This document shows positions 51,201 to 59,291 of a stretch of DNA of 64,000 nucleotides, piece by piece. The stretch spans positions 15,410,001-15,474,000 of the forward strand of contig JAMPIT010000510.1 of assembly GCA_026261815.1 (NCBI GenBank). Reading direction: 5' to 3'. The DNA comes from Monarcha castaneiventris obscurior. Lineage: Eukaryota; Chordata; Aves; Passeriformes; Monarchidae. A program made the position numbers and the translations under genes. The first letter of the stretch is position 1. The number at the start of each line of letters is the position of its first letter. Below the pieces are notes generated by a model. That model was given only the letters and a program-made list of their open reading frames with translations. It had not been told where the DNA came from and searched no databases.

Positions 51201-51559
51201 TTAAAGCTCCCAGGTTGTAGGGGAACTTTTCTGGATTGTAGGGGAATTTGAAAAGCCCCCTCTTCAGTAGAAGGAGGAGGTGCTGACCTCATAAGTACTT
51301 CATAAATTACTCGCGCTGGAGATAATAATTTCAAAGTGGATTCATCTCTTAGAGTTGCCAAATGGTACAGAATAGAATTAATATTTTCCCAAAAAGACGA
51401 TAGATACAGATCTCCCACTACAGCATCCGGGAATTCCTTTCTCACCCAGGACAACAAATCTCGTATTTCTTTCCTGGATACCGGTACCGGATGTTTACGA
51501 GATAGATTCTCAAAGTTATCAATTACATTTTTATCCATTTTTGAGAGAGCCCCTCCCAT
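47969..51559 (-). CDS. gag: gag: unusually long polyprotein with two zinc knuckles
   Basis: Gag forms the virus core. I choose the ATG at 51,559, residue 36 of the frame that opens at 51,664, because it gives MGGALSK, a myristoylation-type start. An N-terminal matrix segment (RDLLSWVRKEFPDA) resembles that of the gag at 59,763. A proline/alanine/serine/threonine-rich region of several hundred residues follows (strongest at 50,130-50,660), then capsid. The capsid has the major homology region QGPAETFASFIDRL near 48,660-48,700. Two CX2CX4HX4C knuckles lie near 48,215-48,340. At about 1,196 codons it is roughly twice a typical Gag. The whole frame is intact, unlike pol and env. Confidence 0.92.
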   Translation of the reverse strand: MGGALSKMDKNVIDNFENLSRKHPVPVSRKEIRDLLSWVRKEFPDAVVGDLYLSSFWENINSILYHLATLRDESTLKLLSPARVIYEVLMRSAPPPSTEEGAFQIPLQSRKVPLQPGSFKTNADSTHHPIEVAEGFKTPLAALPAPETCAKPYTCVKIPEILAKYKYSSLQARRAARGGGVTITEVGGYFLPDPKLKLLIGPRDDHDTAVLDIFSPAHVQGAEGGAPATSQKTEFALEGVVSIAPEPPIAIQAEGRFVPPKSKVLPSDELCTWPGVVPELVFIPPAHTQPGPATTSMFESCGADQPAVAVVPASDVITPATANPDSLPHLEHLASMPAPPVIASLPSDTAVTPATAVGFAHIHVSALATSGSVVDSIARGTVQATPSPASSPSQASSHTPSSSQAAPLVPCLGVSSASLTPPPAATPTWLPDPDGLAAVTALQPPASSAIPPATAVPLHTLSAVTTATSPALALPISASEPQAKAYDHIVPATTASSPCLPSAVPLTAPLSGSTQELHDDKPHLPCSTTGQKSILSPQETEDFLKYILTPLPGQDQTHIALLHREVSARDISFQAHSPQTSQGHLADVLGLFQPQVPAQDLSSENMVTITASEGIPISSQASSYFFTTNSTTPTLRMPVSRLQVPQYQLPDDFIRLFFQLMECARDYLPQQVEALGPQPSTIPHGGGIPPISIVHTPSMSTLLPPAMAVSAIPPLFPHSAQPQIPSPYSLKGGGEEDGMHGFCSQEGPATCQASSPQNTGMDLVPPDKYIPRDSSVTADWSSIRKKGLKERDFIMAETDSIVMPVIYSRQNQNPHAWRSVDYHVVKDLLDAVSTHGLGSPYFEQLLRVTFSNYDMVPFDCRNIASIIFTDAQLLLWDARWRRALRELRQKYAGGLHAALTLEQLAGDEPYERPEDQAVLLPQNVLADIKEAAQKAILQIPPTRTPEGVYTEVKQGPAETFASFIDRLTQAVDRQVSNEAAKPYLLQNLAFENANTECKHIISAMTSHPTVAEMREACSKVGTPQHVATIQASILGQEIGKILQAQDEMFSKILAALRSGLQQHNSTEMMATEFTGGPCFKCGKYGHMKKHCPERAKNVKAPGLCPRCKRGKHHANQCRSRTDVDGNLLPLPGNSKKSAGRQRATTQMVATAQSVIPQGTQPSEEVNQILSARPSVDSIATQSCCHQGRNANWQLPN
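48131..48167 (-). promoter_or_regulatory. gag-pro -1 frameshift signal
   Basis: On minus, GGGAAAC (plus 48,161-48,167) lies in the correct phase of gag, as CC-G GGA AAC. Nine bases downstream is a perfect 6-bp stem, AGCGCG (48,146-48,151) pairing with CGCGCT (48,131-48,136), with a 9-base loop. The loop contains CGCC, which could pair with a downstream GGCG to form a pseudoknot. GGGAAAC is a known betaretroviral gag-pro heptamer. Confidence 0.85.
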
Positions 51560-51778
51560 TCTGGGTCTAGTTTTGGACAGCTTACCAGAGTGTAGGTGGA
51601 TTTTACCGGTCTTTGAAGGCCTGGTCTGCGTCCCATCCAGCAGTTCACAGCCTCTCCTCCCCACTGTGCACTGAGGTTAGAAGATCCTGGACAATCAAAG
51701 CCGACCTCAAGTTTTTTTCTTTTTCTTCTGGGTTGCACTGCTGTCCAAGATCTCCTGGCACGCTTTACCTTCGTGAAA
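51560..51778 (-). other. Proviral 5' leader
   Basis: This is the short untranslated leader between the primer site and gag. The gag frame is already open here with an upstream ATG at 51,664, but no domain is encoded, so I treat it as leader. It would be expected to contain the packaging region. Confidence 0.65.
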
Positions 51779-51795
51779 GCGAACATGGGGCACCA
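51779..51795 (-). other. Primer-binding site, closest to tRNA-Met
   Basis: Two bases inside the 5' LTR, minus reads TGGTGCCCCATGT. The first nine bases match the 3' end of elongator tRNA-Met as I recall it. A single C/T difference and then three more matches follow. The tRNA assignment is tentative, but the position of the site is secure. Confidence 0.6.
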
Positions 51796-51797
51796 AT

Positions 51798-52448
51798 TGA
51801 CACGTTCCGTGCCTTAATTATACCTCCCCAGATGGGGGAGATTTTTAGAGTCTTTACCAGGATCTAGGAGACGAACAGGACCTTCAGCGTCCTCTGCTTT
51901 CAGATAGTTGTTTATTAAGTCTTACCACAGTAATAGAGTCACTAACGTGACCCAGACACAGCACAGAGCAGAGAATGCAAGAGAAAGCCAACTTATCAAG
52001 ATCACACAGTCTTTTTAAAGGTAAATCACCCAATGAAAACTTAAAACGAAAGATATTTTCACTTTTCCACCAATGTTCAATAAATCACTTTGTCATGTAG
52101 ACATGACCTGCAGAATTCTTTATCCAATCACCTTAAACTACTTCTACTGCAGAATATGGGGTAATAGAAGAAGAAGAAGAAGGTCTGGAGAACAACAACA
52201 ATCATCCATTCTGGAGTTTTTACTTTTTATCTATTTACTATATTAACAAACCCAAAACCTCTAAATTTTTCACCCTGTGAAAATCTTTCATAATATTCTA
52301 TCACCTAGTTCACACCAGTGTAGATTCTAATTCTTCCCAGAAGGTAGACAATTTTCTCCATGGATAAAGGTCAAAAACAGTGTTGTCCATGGGGGTAGAA
52401 TCCTTCAAAATAGGCAGAGAAACATTCTCTGCACTCTGGATTCTCACA
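51798..52448 (-). repeat. 5' LTR of the provirus
   Basis: It is collinear with 42,638-43,291, within TGTGAGAATCC...GTGTCA on minus. It carries the same TATA-like TTTAAAAAG and AATAAA. It differs from its partner at roughly 26 positions plus about four small indels, by eye. Minus transcription would start within it and run towards gag. Confidence 0.93.
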
Positions 52449-52453
52449 CTTGG

Positions 52454-52750
52454 GAATGCAGTCCAAAGTGCGTGGTAAATTCCATCTAAGGCTAAATACT
52501 GGCACGAGACAGAGGGACGGATCTAGCCATGGACACTATCTCCCAAGTTATCCATGACTGTGAGATGTGCACTGCAATCAAACATGCCAAGTGGGTAAAA
52601 CCCCTGTGGTATGGTGGGCGGTGGTCCAAATACAAGTATGGGCAGGCCTGGCAGATTGACTACATCACACTGCCTCAAACACGCCAAGGCAAGCGTTACA
52701 TGCTCACAATGGTAGAAGCCACCATTGGATGGTTGGAGACCTACCCTGTG
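52454..52750 (+). pseudogene. ERVL integrase remnant
   Basis: The plus strand encodes DRGTDLAMDTISQVIHDCEMC, split here as the zinc-domain end VIHDCEMC, then AKWVKPLWYGGRWSKYKYG and WQIDYITLPQTRQGKRYMLT. The latter includes the first catalytic aspartate of the integrase core. This is the class III (ERVL) type, distinct from the provirus. It is cut on the left by the provirus at the CTTGG duplication and on the right by CR1 at about 52,755. An upstream stop shows decay. Confidence 0.85.
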
Positions 52751-52754
52751 CCTC

Positions 52755-55727
52755 ACCTGAACTCATTGAGAGGGCTTTACACTCGGTTTGAAAGGGGAAG
52801 AGGATGCAACTGGGCTCTCCAGAAGCAAGCCCAAGGGTGTTAAGCCAGAGGCAGGGGTGAAATCAGCAGCCCACCTGAAGTGCATGTATACTAATGCATG
52901 CAGCATGGGGAACAAACAAGAAGAGCTGGAAGCCATGGTACAGCAGCAAAGCTATGATGTAGTTGCCATCATGGAAACGTGGTGGGATGACTCGCATAAC
53001 TGGAGAGCTGCACTGGAAGGCTACAAGCTCTTCAGAAGAGACAGGAGAGAGAGAAGAGGTGGAGGGGTGGCCCTTTATACTAGAGAGGCTTTTGATGCCA
53101 TGGAAGTTGAAACTAATGACAATAAAGTTGAATGCCTATGGGTAAGAATTAACGGGAAGGCCAACAAGGCTGACATCCTGCTGGGAGTCTGTTATCGACC
53201 ACCCAGCCAGGAAGAAGAGGAGGATAACTTATTCTACAAGCAGCTGGAGGATGTTTCAGGATCACCGGCCCTTGTTCTTGTAGGTGACTTTAACCTATCA
53301 GACATCTGCTGGGAACTTAACACAGCAGAGAAGAGGCAGTCCAGGAGGTTCTTAGAGTGTGTGAAGGAGAACTTTTGCTCACAGTTGGTGAGTGAGCCCA
53401 CCAGGGAAGGGACTATGCTAGACCTGCTGTTTGCAAATAGAGATGGGCTGGTGGGAGATGTGGTGGTTTGAGGCCGTCTGGGGCATAGTGATCATGAAAT
53501 GATAGAGTTCTCGGCATTTGGTGAAATAAGGAGGGGCATCAATAAAACTTTCACACTAGACTTCCAGAGGGAAGACTTTGGTCTATTTAGGAGACTTATT
53601 TGAAGAGTTCCCTGGGAAGCATCCCTTAAAAACAAATGAGTCCAGGAAGGGTGGGCATACTTCAAAAAAGAGATCTTGAGGGCACAGGAACAGATTGTCC
53701 CTGTGTGCTGAAAGATGAGCCGATGAGGCAAATGTCCAGCCTGGATGGGCAAGGAGCTTTTGAAGGAACTAAGGAATAAAAAGAGGATGTATCATCTTTG
53801 GAAGGAGGGTCAGGTATCTCAGGAAATATTTAAGGGGGTTGTTAGGGCATGTAGGAAAAAAATTAGAGAGGCCAAAGCTGAATTAGAACTTAATTTCGCA
53901 ACTTTTGTGAAGGATAATAAAAAATGTTTTTACAAATATATTAACAGCAAAAGGAAGGGTAAGAACAACCTCGGTTCTCTACTGGATGCAGAAGGGAATT
54001 TAGTGACTGCAGATGGGGAGAAGGCGGAGGTGTTTAATGCCTTCTTTGCCTCAGTCTTTAGCAGAAAGACAGCTTGTCCCTGGGACAACTACTTGTCTTG
54101 GGCTGGTAGATGGTGGCAGGGAGCAGAATGGTCCCCCTGTTATCAAGAAGGAAGCAGTCAGGGAACTGCTGAGCTGCTTGGATGTTCATAAATCTATGGG
54201 ACCAAATGGGATCCATCCCAGGGTGATTAGGGAGCTGGCAGATGAGCTTGTGAAGCCGCTTTCCATTGTTTACCAACAGTCCTGGCTCACTGGTGAGGTT
54301 CCAGATAACTGGAAGCTGGCCAATATGATGCCCATTCACAAGAAATGTAGGAAGGAGGATCCTGGAAATTATAGGCCAATCAGTCTGACCTTGGTACTCA
54401 GTAAGGTTATGGAACAGTTTATTTTAAGTGCCATCACACAGCAGCTACAGGATGGCCAGGGGATCAGACCCAGTCAGCATGGGTTTAGGAGGGGCAGGTC
54501 ATGCTTAATCAATCTGATCTCCTTTTCTGACCAGATGACCCACCTGGTGGATGCAGGGAAGGCTGTGGATGTTGTCTATTTGCACTTCAGCAAGGCCTTT
54601 AACACTGTCTCCCACAGCATACTACTGGAAAAGCTGGCAGCCCATGGCTTGGACACGTGCTCTCTTCACTGGGTTAAGAACTGACTGGATGATCGGGCCC
54701 AGAGTGTGGTGCTGAACTGTGCTGCATCCAGTTGGCACCCAGTCACTAGAGGTGTCCCTCAGGTATCAGTGCTGGGGCCATTTTTGTTTAATATTTTTCT
54801 TGATGACATGGATGAGGGTATTGAGTCCACCATCAGTAAATTTGCAGATGACACTAAGCTAGGAGCATGTGTCAATCTGTTGGAAGGTAGGAGGGCACTG
54901 CAAAGAGACCTGGAACGGCTGGATGGATAGGCAGAGTCCAATAAGATGTAGTTTAACAAATCCAAGTGCCAAGTTCTGCATTTTGGCCACAACAACCCCC
55001 TTCAGCGCTACAGGCTGGGGACAGAGTGGCTGGACAGTCGCTGGACAGAAAGGGACCTTGGGGTGTTGGTCGACAGCCACCTGAACATGAGCCAGCAGTG
55101 TGTCCAGGTGGCCAAGAAGGCCAATGGCATCCTGGCCTGTATCAGGAGTAGTGTGGCCAGCAGGACCAGGGAAGTCATTCTTCCCCTATACTCAGCACTG
55201 GTGAGGCCACACCTTGAGTACTGTGTCCAGTTCTGGGCCCCTCAGTTTAGGAAGGACATTGAGATGCTTGGATGCATCCAGAGGAGGGCAACAAGGCTGG
55301 GGAACAGCCTGGAACACAAGCCCTATGAAGAATGTCTGAGGGAGCTGGGGTTGTTTAGCCTGGAAAAAAGGAAGACTCAGGGGTGACCTTATCACTCTCT
55401 ACAACTACCTGAAAGGTGGTTGTATTCAGGAGGGGGTCGGTCTCTTCTCCCAGGGAACAACTGACAGAACAAGAGGACACAGTCCTAAGCTGCGCCAAGG
55501 GAAGTTTAGGTTAGACGTTAGAAAAAAACTCTTCACTGAAAGAGTGATTGGGCACTGGAATTGTCTTCCCAGGGAGCTGGTGGAGTCACCGTCCCTGGAC
55601 GTGTTTAAGGAAAGACTGGACGTGGCACTCAGTGCCATGGTTTAGTTGATGAGGAGGCATTAGGTCATAGATTGAACTTGATGATCTTAAAGGTCTTTTC
55701 CAACCTAGTTCATTCTGTGATTCTGTG
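52755..55727 (+). mobile_element. CR1 LINE, about 3 kb, 5'-truncated
   Basis: The copy covers most of ORF2 and the 3' UTR. It ends with two copies of the 8-bp unit ATTCTGTG (about 55,711-55,727), the typical CR1 terminus without a poly(A) tail. The left edge interrupts ERVL integrase. It is the largest CR1 in the window and the reference against which the fragments at 2,838, 40,051, 56,030 and 63,548 can be matched. Confidence 0.93.
52788..55386 (+). pseudogene. CR1 ORF2: endonuclease and reverse transcriptase, decayed
   Basis: ORF2p nicks target DNA and reverse-transcribes CR1 RNA in place. The first part (52,788-53,471) is an APE-type endonuclease with YTNACSMGNKQEEL, a METWWDDSHNW block and LVGDFNLSDICWE. 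A TGA at 53,469 and further stops to about 53,740 follow. The frame 53,745-54,191 is the linker, and a frame change near 54,095 leads into RT: NYRPISLTLVLSKVME, HFSKAFNTV, and the catalytic FADD near 54,840. Stops at 54,682 and 54,928 break it again. The 55,063-55,386 part is the C-terminal region ([18 protein letters not shown]). It cannot encode an active protein, but the catalytic box is intact. Confidence 0.9.
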
Positions 55728-55739
55728 TAATTACCTAAC

Positions 55740-55928
55740 CAACTGCTCTTCTAATTTGACAATATTTGCCAGATATACTAATTACCTGATGTTATAAAAT
55801 TCTATGAATCCAATTCCAAGTATGTTTTTTTTCCATATTATCTACCTGGAGGCTTTCAAATAAAGTTTTGGTTTTATATTATCATTTTAACGTTGTTTGG
55901 AAAAGTTCTGTGTTCTTTCTAGGCAACA
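55740..55928 (+). mobile_element. LTR 3' part followed by a primer site
   Basis: Blocks GATATACTAATTACC, TTATAAAATT, CAAATAAAG and TTATCATTTTAACG match the LTR piece at 37,200-37,423. It ends GGCAACA. The CR1 3' terminus is directly to its left, so only the right part of the LTR remains visible. The primer site four bases to the right shows that this was a 5' LTR on the plus strand. Confidence 0.75.
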
Positions 55929-55932
55929 GTTC

Positions 55933-55965
55933 TGGCACACCAGATGGGACTTGAACCCACAATCC
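55933..55965 (+). other. Primer-binding site, extended tRNA-Arg match
   Basis: TGGCACACCAGATGGGAC (55,933-55,950) complements the 3' end of a tRNA. The match runs on through TTGAACCCACAATCC, which covers the T-arm and beyond. From memory it agrees with tRNA-Arg(CCU) at all but about two positions over 33 bases. It cannot be a tRNA gene because the 5' half is absent. Confidence 0.75.
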
Positions 55966-56029
55966 ATGACAGATGCCTATACAGAACTGCACATTATATT
56001 GGAAACAAACAAGAGTTACTAGAGATGTG
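55966..56029 (+). other. Short retroviral leader remnant
   Basis: About 60 bases after the primer site, with no gene, ending where CR1 similarity begins. Confidence 0.4.
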
Positions 56030-56271
56030 TGTATGCCTGCACGGATATAATTGGCATTATGGCAACATGGTGAGATGGCTCCTATTACTGATGCATTTGA
56101 ATGGAATGTTTTAAGCTGTTCAGGAAAGACAGGCTAGGAAGACAAGGAGGGGGTGTAGTCCTCTATGTCATTGGCTGGTTGGAGCATATGGAACTCTGCC
56201 TGAGGAAGGATGAGGAGCCAACTGAGAACTTGTGGGTCAAGATTAAGGGAAGGGCAGGGACAGTGGGTATC
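56030..56271 (+). pseudogene. CR1 endonuclease fragment, left half
   Basis: The plus strand encodes ECFKLFRKDRLGRQGGGVVLYV and ENLWVKIKGRAGTVGIC, matching the endonuclease region of the CR1 at 52,755. Stops precede it. It breaks off at about 56,271 and resumes at about 56,684, so it has been split by an insertion. Confidence 0.85.
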
Positions 56272-56683
56272 TGTGGAATATGGGGTTATATTTGTTAAAG
56301 TGGTTGAGGCTTATGCTCACCAGAAGGCCCTGTGGGAAAGGCAATGCTGCATGCTGGATGGCTGGAAGTTGGTTGAGGGGTGAGAGGCAGTTGCAAGTGA
56401 GGAGTCAGTTGAGTGACAGCTGGAAGTGACACTGTGATTGGCTGGAGGAATGTGTGGACAGGATATGAATAGGAAGTTGATTGGGTGATAGGACGTGTGG
56501 ACAGCAGCACTGCAGCTGTGCCAGCCAATGGGTGCCCTTCTGCTGTTAAGTTCTGTTACGCTTTGATTTGGTTTTGGTTGAGATTAAGGGTACAAAGCGG
56601 GGGTGATTTTTAGCAATGAACGGATCTTTTTTGGACATACAAGGGGGTCTGTCATCTTTGTTCCCCACTGCTACCGGGTCGGC
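56272..56683 (+). mobile_element. LTR-like insertion splitting CR1
   Basis: About 410 bases separate the two halves of one CR1 endonuclease. The insert starts near TGTGGAATATGG and ends near GGGTCGGCTACA, giving rough TGTRG/CTACA ends. It has a CCAAT-like box at 56,524 and no coding domain. I could not define a target duplication, so the edges are approximate and its class is a guess. Confidence 0.5.
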
Positions 56684-56945
56684 TACAAGCTACAAGATCA
56701 AGAGGGTGATGTGGATGAAGCCCTCTAGAGGCAGATGGGAATGGCCATACACCCACAAGCCCTGGACCTCGTGGGGGATTTCAACTGTCCTGATATCTGT
56801 TGGAGGCACATTGCAGCAGGATACAAGCAATCCTGAAGGTTCCTTGAATGTGTCAATGACAACTTCCTTGAACAAATGATAGAAGCACCAAGGAAAGGGG
56901 TCATGCTGGACTTTGTGTTCACCTACAGGGAGGAGTTGGGGGGAC
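56684..56945 (+). pseudogene. CR1 endonuclease fragment, right half
   Basis: It encodes KLQDQEGDVDEA, the LVGDFNCPDICWRH block and LECVNDNFLEQMIEAPRKG, continuing the 56,030-56,271 copy. The matching positions in the CR1 at 52,755 are around 53,210-53,430. Stops and frame changes are present. Confidence 0.85.
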
Positions 56946-57165
56946 GTTTCATGGGTCCCCCAAATTGCTATTGTATTCCATATCTATCTGTGCCCAAAAA
57001 ATTGTTATTGTCTCTTTAAGACCCTGCAGCCAGAAAATGGAACTGGGGAGGAAGGGTTATTTTTTGCCTGTTGCTGTTCCACTTGTTAGTAAACTGTTAC
57101 TTTTCTTTTCACTTATATCTGCTTATGTTTGTTTCTTATTGGTGGAAAGGGATTGGTTAAGCCTG
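56946..57165. other. Unassigned stretch before an LTR
   Basis: It holds CTCTTTAAGACCCTGCAGCC and pyrimidine-rich sequence. It may be an LTR remnant, but nothing is firm. Confidence 0.35.
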
Positions 57166-57862
57166 TGTCTTGGGGTGATTTTATGATAATACTGAATTCC
57201 CCTATCGTCTGCTTTATGCCCAGAAATGGGTCCTGCAGCTTTAAGCTGAGTCTGAGGAAAGGGGCAGGGAAGACAGGCAAATTCCTCAGCACAGTTTGTG
57301 TTCAAGAACTCACACACACTCCCCATATGGCTCAGCTCTGCTTTGTGGCGGGAGAGAGTGCATTCCAGCTTCTAGCCAGCTTGTGAGCTGAGGCAAGAGG
57401 TTTTTCCCAGGACTGCATACAGCAATCCTCTGGTACCTGCGGCTTCTTTTTGGAACTGTTCGCCTCAGCTTTGGTCTGAGAACCAGATCATTGGACACCA
57501 TGGACTGGTGTGGGAGGCCATGGGGATGCCGCATCCCGGCCCAGAACTCGGGAGAAGCCAAGCTACAGATAGAACTCTAAACCCAACAGCTTTCTCAGCA
57601 GCAAGGAGGTTTAATATCTTAACAGTTACTCATTCTATGCCCATGCCCTGTGGGCACTCTTCTTGTTAAATAAATAGGTTTTTTACTTTCATCCAAGAAA
57701 TTCCTTTAGTATCAGTGGGGGAAGGAGTGCCGAAACCTGTCTTTAGAGGAGACATGCCTTCCAGAGCATTTTCCTCCTAAACTTGTCTCAAACCGAGACA
57801 GCCTGTAAGGTGAAGCAACTCATTCCAGAGTGTTTCTCCTTAAATTGTCTCAAACCAAGACA
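57166..57862 (+). mobile_element. LTR with TGTCTTGG...CCAAGACA ends
   Basis: The ends are perfect 8-bp inverted repeats. AATAAA lies at about 57,667-57,672. The start matches the LTR at 41,018. The end motif TGTCTCAAACC-AGACA occurs twice (57,785-57,800 and 57,847-57,862) within a duplicated block of about 41 bases. No target duplication was found. A decayed tRNA-Lys-like primer site follows, so this is probably a plus-strand 5' LTR. Confidence 0.75.
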
Positions 57863-57865
57863 AAT

Positions 57866-57877
57866 TTGCTGCCCAAC
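57866..57877 (+). other. Decayed primer-binding site, tRNA-Lys-like
   Basis: TTGCTGCCCAAC lies three bases after the LTR and resembles the tRNA-Lys type primer complement with a few changes. The position supports it, the sequence only weakly. Confidence 0.35.
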
Positions 57878-58329
57878 TTCAGGGACACGAGAAACAAATT
57901 GAAAAAAATGACAATTTTGTGCTGAACATTTTGTATTGGGTACAGAACTCACTGGTCACCATGCTGCCTGGTTTAATCATGGGGCTGTGGCACCTAGGCA
58001 TGTATAATTCTCCATATATAGGGGACATTTTGCCCAAGATGTGGATCTTTTTTGTGGATCAGGGACACAAACCAGGATTGCTGTGTTGATATACCCTGTA
58101 ATAACAGCTTATATAAAGAGAATATCAGAGATAATTAGAATTATTTTGAATGTGTATTCATTGCTGTTTTCCCATCCTGGTCTCAGCTGCTACTTTTGGG
58201 GGTTTATTAATAATTACATCTAGCCTGTTGGGAAACCAGTCGGAAATTATTTTTCCCAGCCTTTTACATCCCTCTCCCCCTTCAGGTCTGACAGTCACCT
58301 TTACAGAATGTTCACTTCCCTCCAGATGT
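57878..58329 (+). other. Probable retroviral interior, unidentified
   Basis: The sequence following the primer-like site has short frames such as NDNFVLNILYWVQNSL and no nameable domain. By position it would be leader or gag of the element whose LTR precedes it. Confidence 0.35.
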
Positions 58330-58717
58330 TAAAGATGCCATATTTCTGTTGTTAATTCTGTTAACTGTTGTAAGGCACTCAAATCCTGTGAGGGTGCCCC
58401 AGTCAAGTTATCTTCAGTTACCCTTATCAGAGTTACTGGAATGTAAACAGTGCTAATTTTAGAGAGAAGACATTGGAAAACGGAATAACAAGACAGTAAA
58501 AAAGGGCAGACAAAGAAGGACTGACCATCCTGGACTAAGACCAGTCAGGGTTTTTGGAAGGTGCCTGCAGAGCACGGACAACATAGAGGGACCAATCAAG
58601 TAGTGCGTGATCGCGTGAACAGCAGCTGCAAAGTGTATAAATATAATGTAATGTAAACAGTAAGTGGCTTCTGTGAAATCGTATTGATTCGTTGTTCAGA
58701 AGTCCTGAGCTCCTGCA
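58330..58717 (+). mobile_element. LTR-like segment, left edge uncertain
   Basis: A TATAAATA at 58,636-58,643 lies about 80 bases before an end at CTGCA (58,717), and a primer-like site follows three bases later. The short distance from TATA to LTR end resembles compact alpharetroviral LTRs. The left limit is unresolved. Confidence 0.5.
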
Positions 58718-58720
58718 TAT

Positions 58721-58740
58721 TGGTGACCTTGTGACGTGAT
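58721..58740 (+). other. Primer-binding site, tRNA-Trp-like
   Basis: TGGTGACC followed after a short TTGT by GACGTGAT matches the tRNA-Trp complement with about one inserted base and changes in the middle. tRNA-Trp is the primer used by avian alpharetroviruses. Confidence 0.55.
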
Positions 58741-59146
58741 AAATGTTGCTATAATGAAGCAGACCAGATCCCTTTAGACTCTAAAAGGGGCTCTGTGGAG
58801 TGAAAAGGTGGGAGGCCCTGGTCGGAGCTCACCTCGGCTGGACCGTGGCGGGGGGAGTCGGAGGATGGCTCCGGTTGGAGTTTGGGGGCTGAAGAAAGCT
58901 CCCGGGGGGAAGAAGTCCGGAAGACACCGAATGCTGCAGCGGGTACACCCAGGAGAGGTGAGCGACCAGGGGCTGGAGGAGGATGGGAAAGGGACTGTCA
59001 AAAGAATAGTAGGTCACGTTTGGGGTCCTCCAGAATATTCTCTTTGTGAGGGATATTAAGTAAGACCCGGAGGTCTTGAAAAGACTGCTGAGTTGGGGTC
59101 GGGAGAGAGAATTTTTTGCCACCCATGAAAGTATTCTCTGTGTGAT
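58741..59146 (+). other. GC-rich retroviral leader
   Basis: It follows the tRNA-Trp-like site and is much more GC-rich (58,800-58,980) than its surroundings. That fits a packaging leader. The short open frames on both strands show no domain. Confidence 0.4.
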
Positions 59147-59277
59147 AAATAGATGCTATAATATTGGCTTTCTGCAAATGTTAAAGTAAGTGATGTTAAA
59201 AGTAGCTTTTGTAACAGTGGCTTTGTCACAAATAGATGCTATATGTAAAATAGCTTTATTACAAAATAGATGTTATA
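59147..59277 (+). repeat. Three copies of AAATAGATGYTATA
   Basis: The 14-base unit occurs at 59,147, 59,230 and 59,264, each near a TAGCTTT or GGCTTT block. The last two copies form a tandem of period 34. They lie immediately before the next LTR. Confidence 0.7.
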
Positions 59278-59291
59278 TAAGGCAGCTTTGT

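Larger units (their letters stand above)
42633..52453 (-). mobile_element. Endogenous betaretrovirus-like provirus, nearly full length
   Basis: A 9.8-kb element lies between a CTTGG duplication (42,633-42,637 and 52,449-52,453). It has two LTRs of about 650 bp, a primer site next to the upstream LTR, a polypurine tract next to the downstream LTR, and gag, pro, pol and env in order on minus. gag and pro are open, while pol and env are broken. By eye the LTRs differ at roughly 26 substitutions plus a few indels (about 4 percent), so the insertion is neither new nor ancient. Two -1 frameshift junctions and two zinc knuckles fit betaretroviruses, whereas the Env type does not. The target was an older ERVL-like element. 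Confidence 0.93.

Noticed and set aside
55933..55965. A tRNA-Arg gene
   Set aside because: Only the 3' half is present, it lies right after an LTR, and its orientation is that of a primer-binding site.
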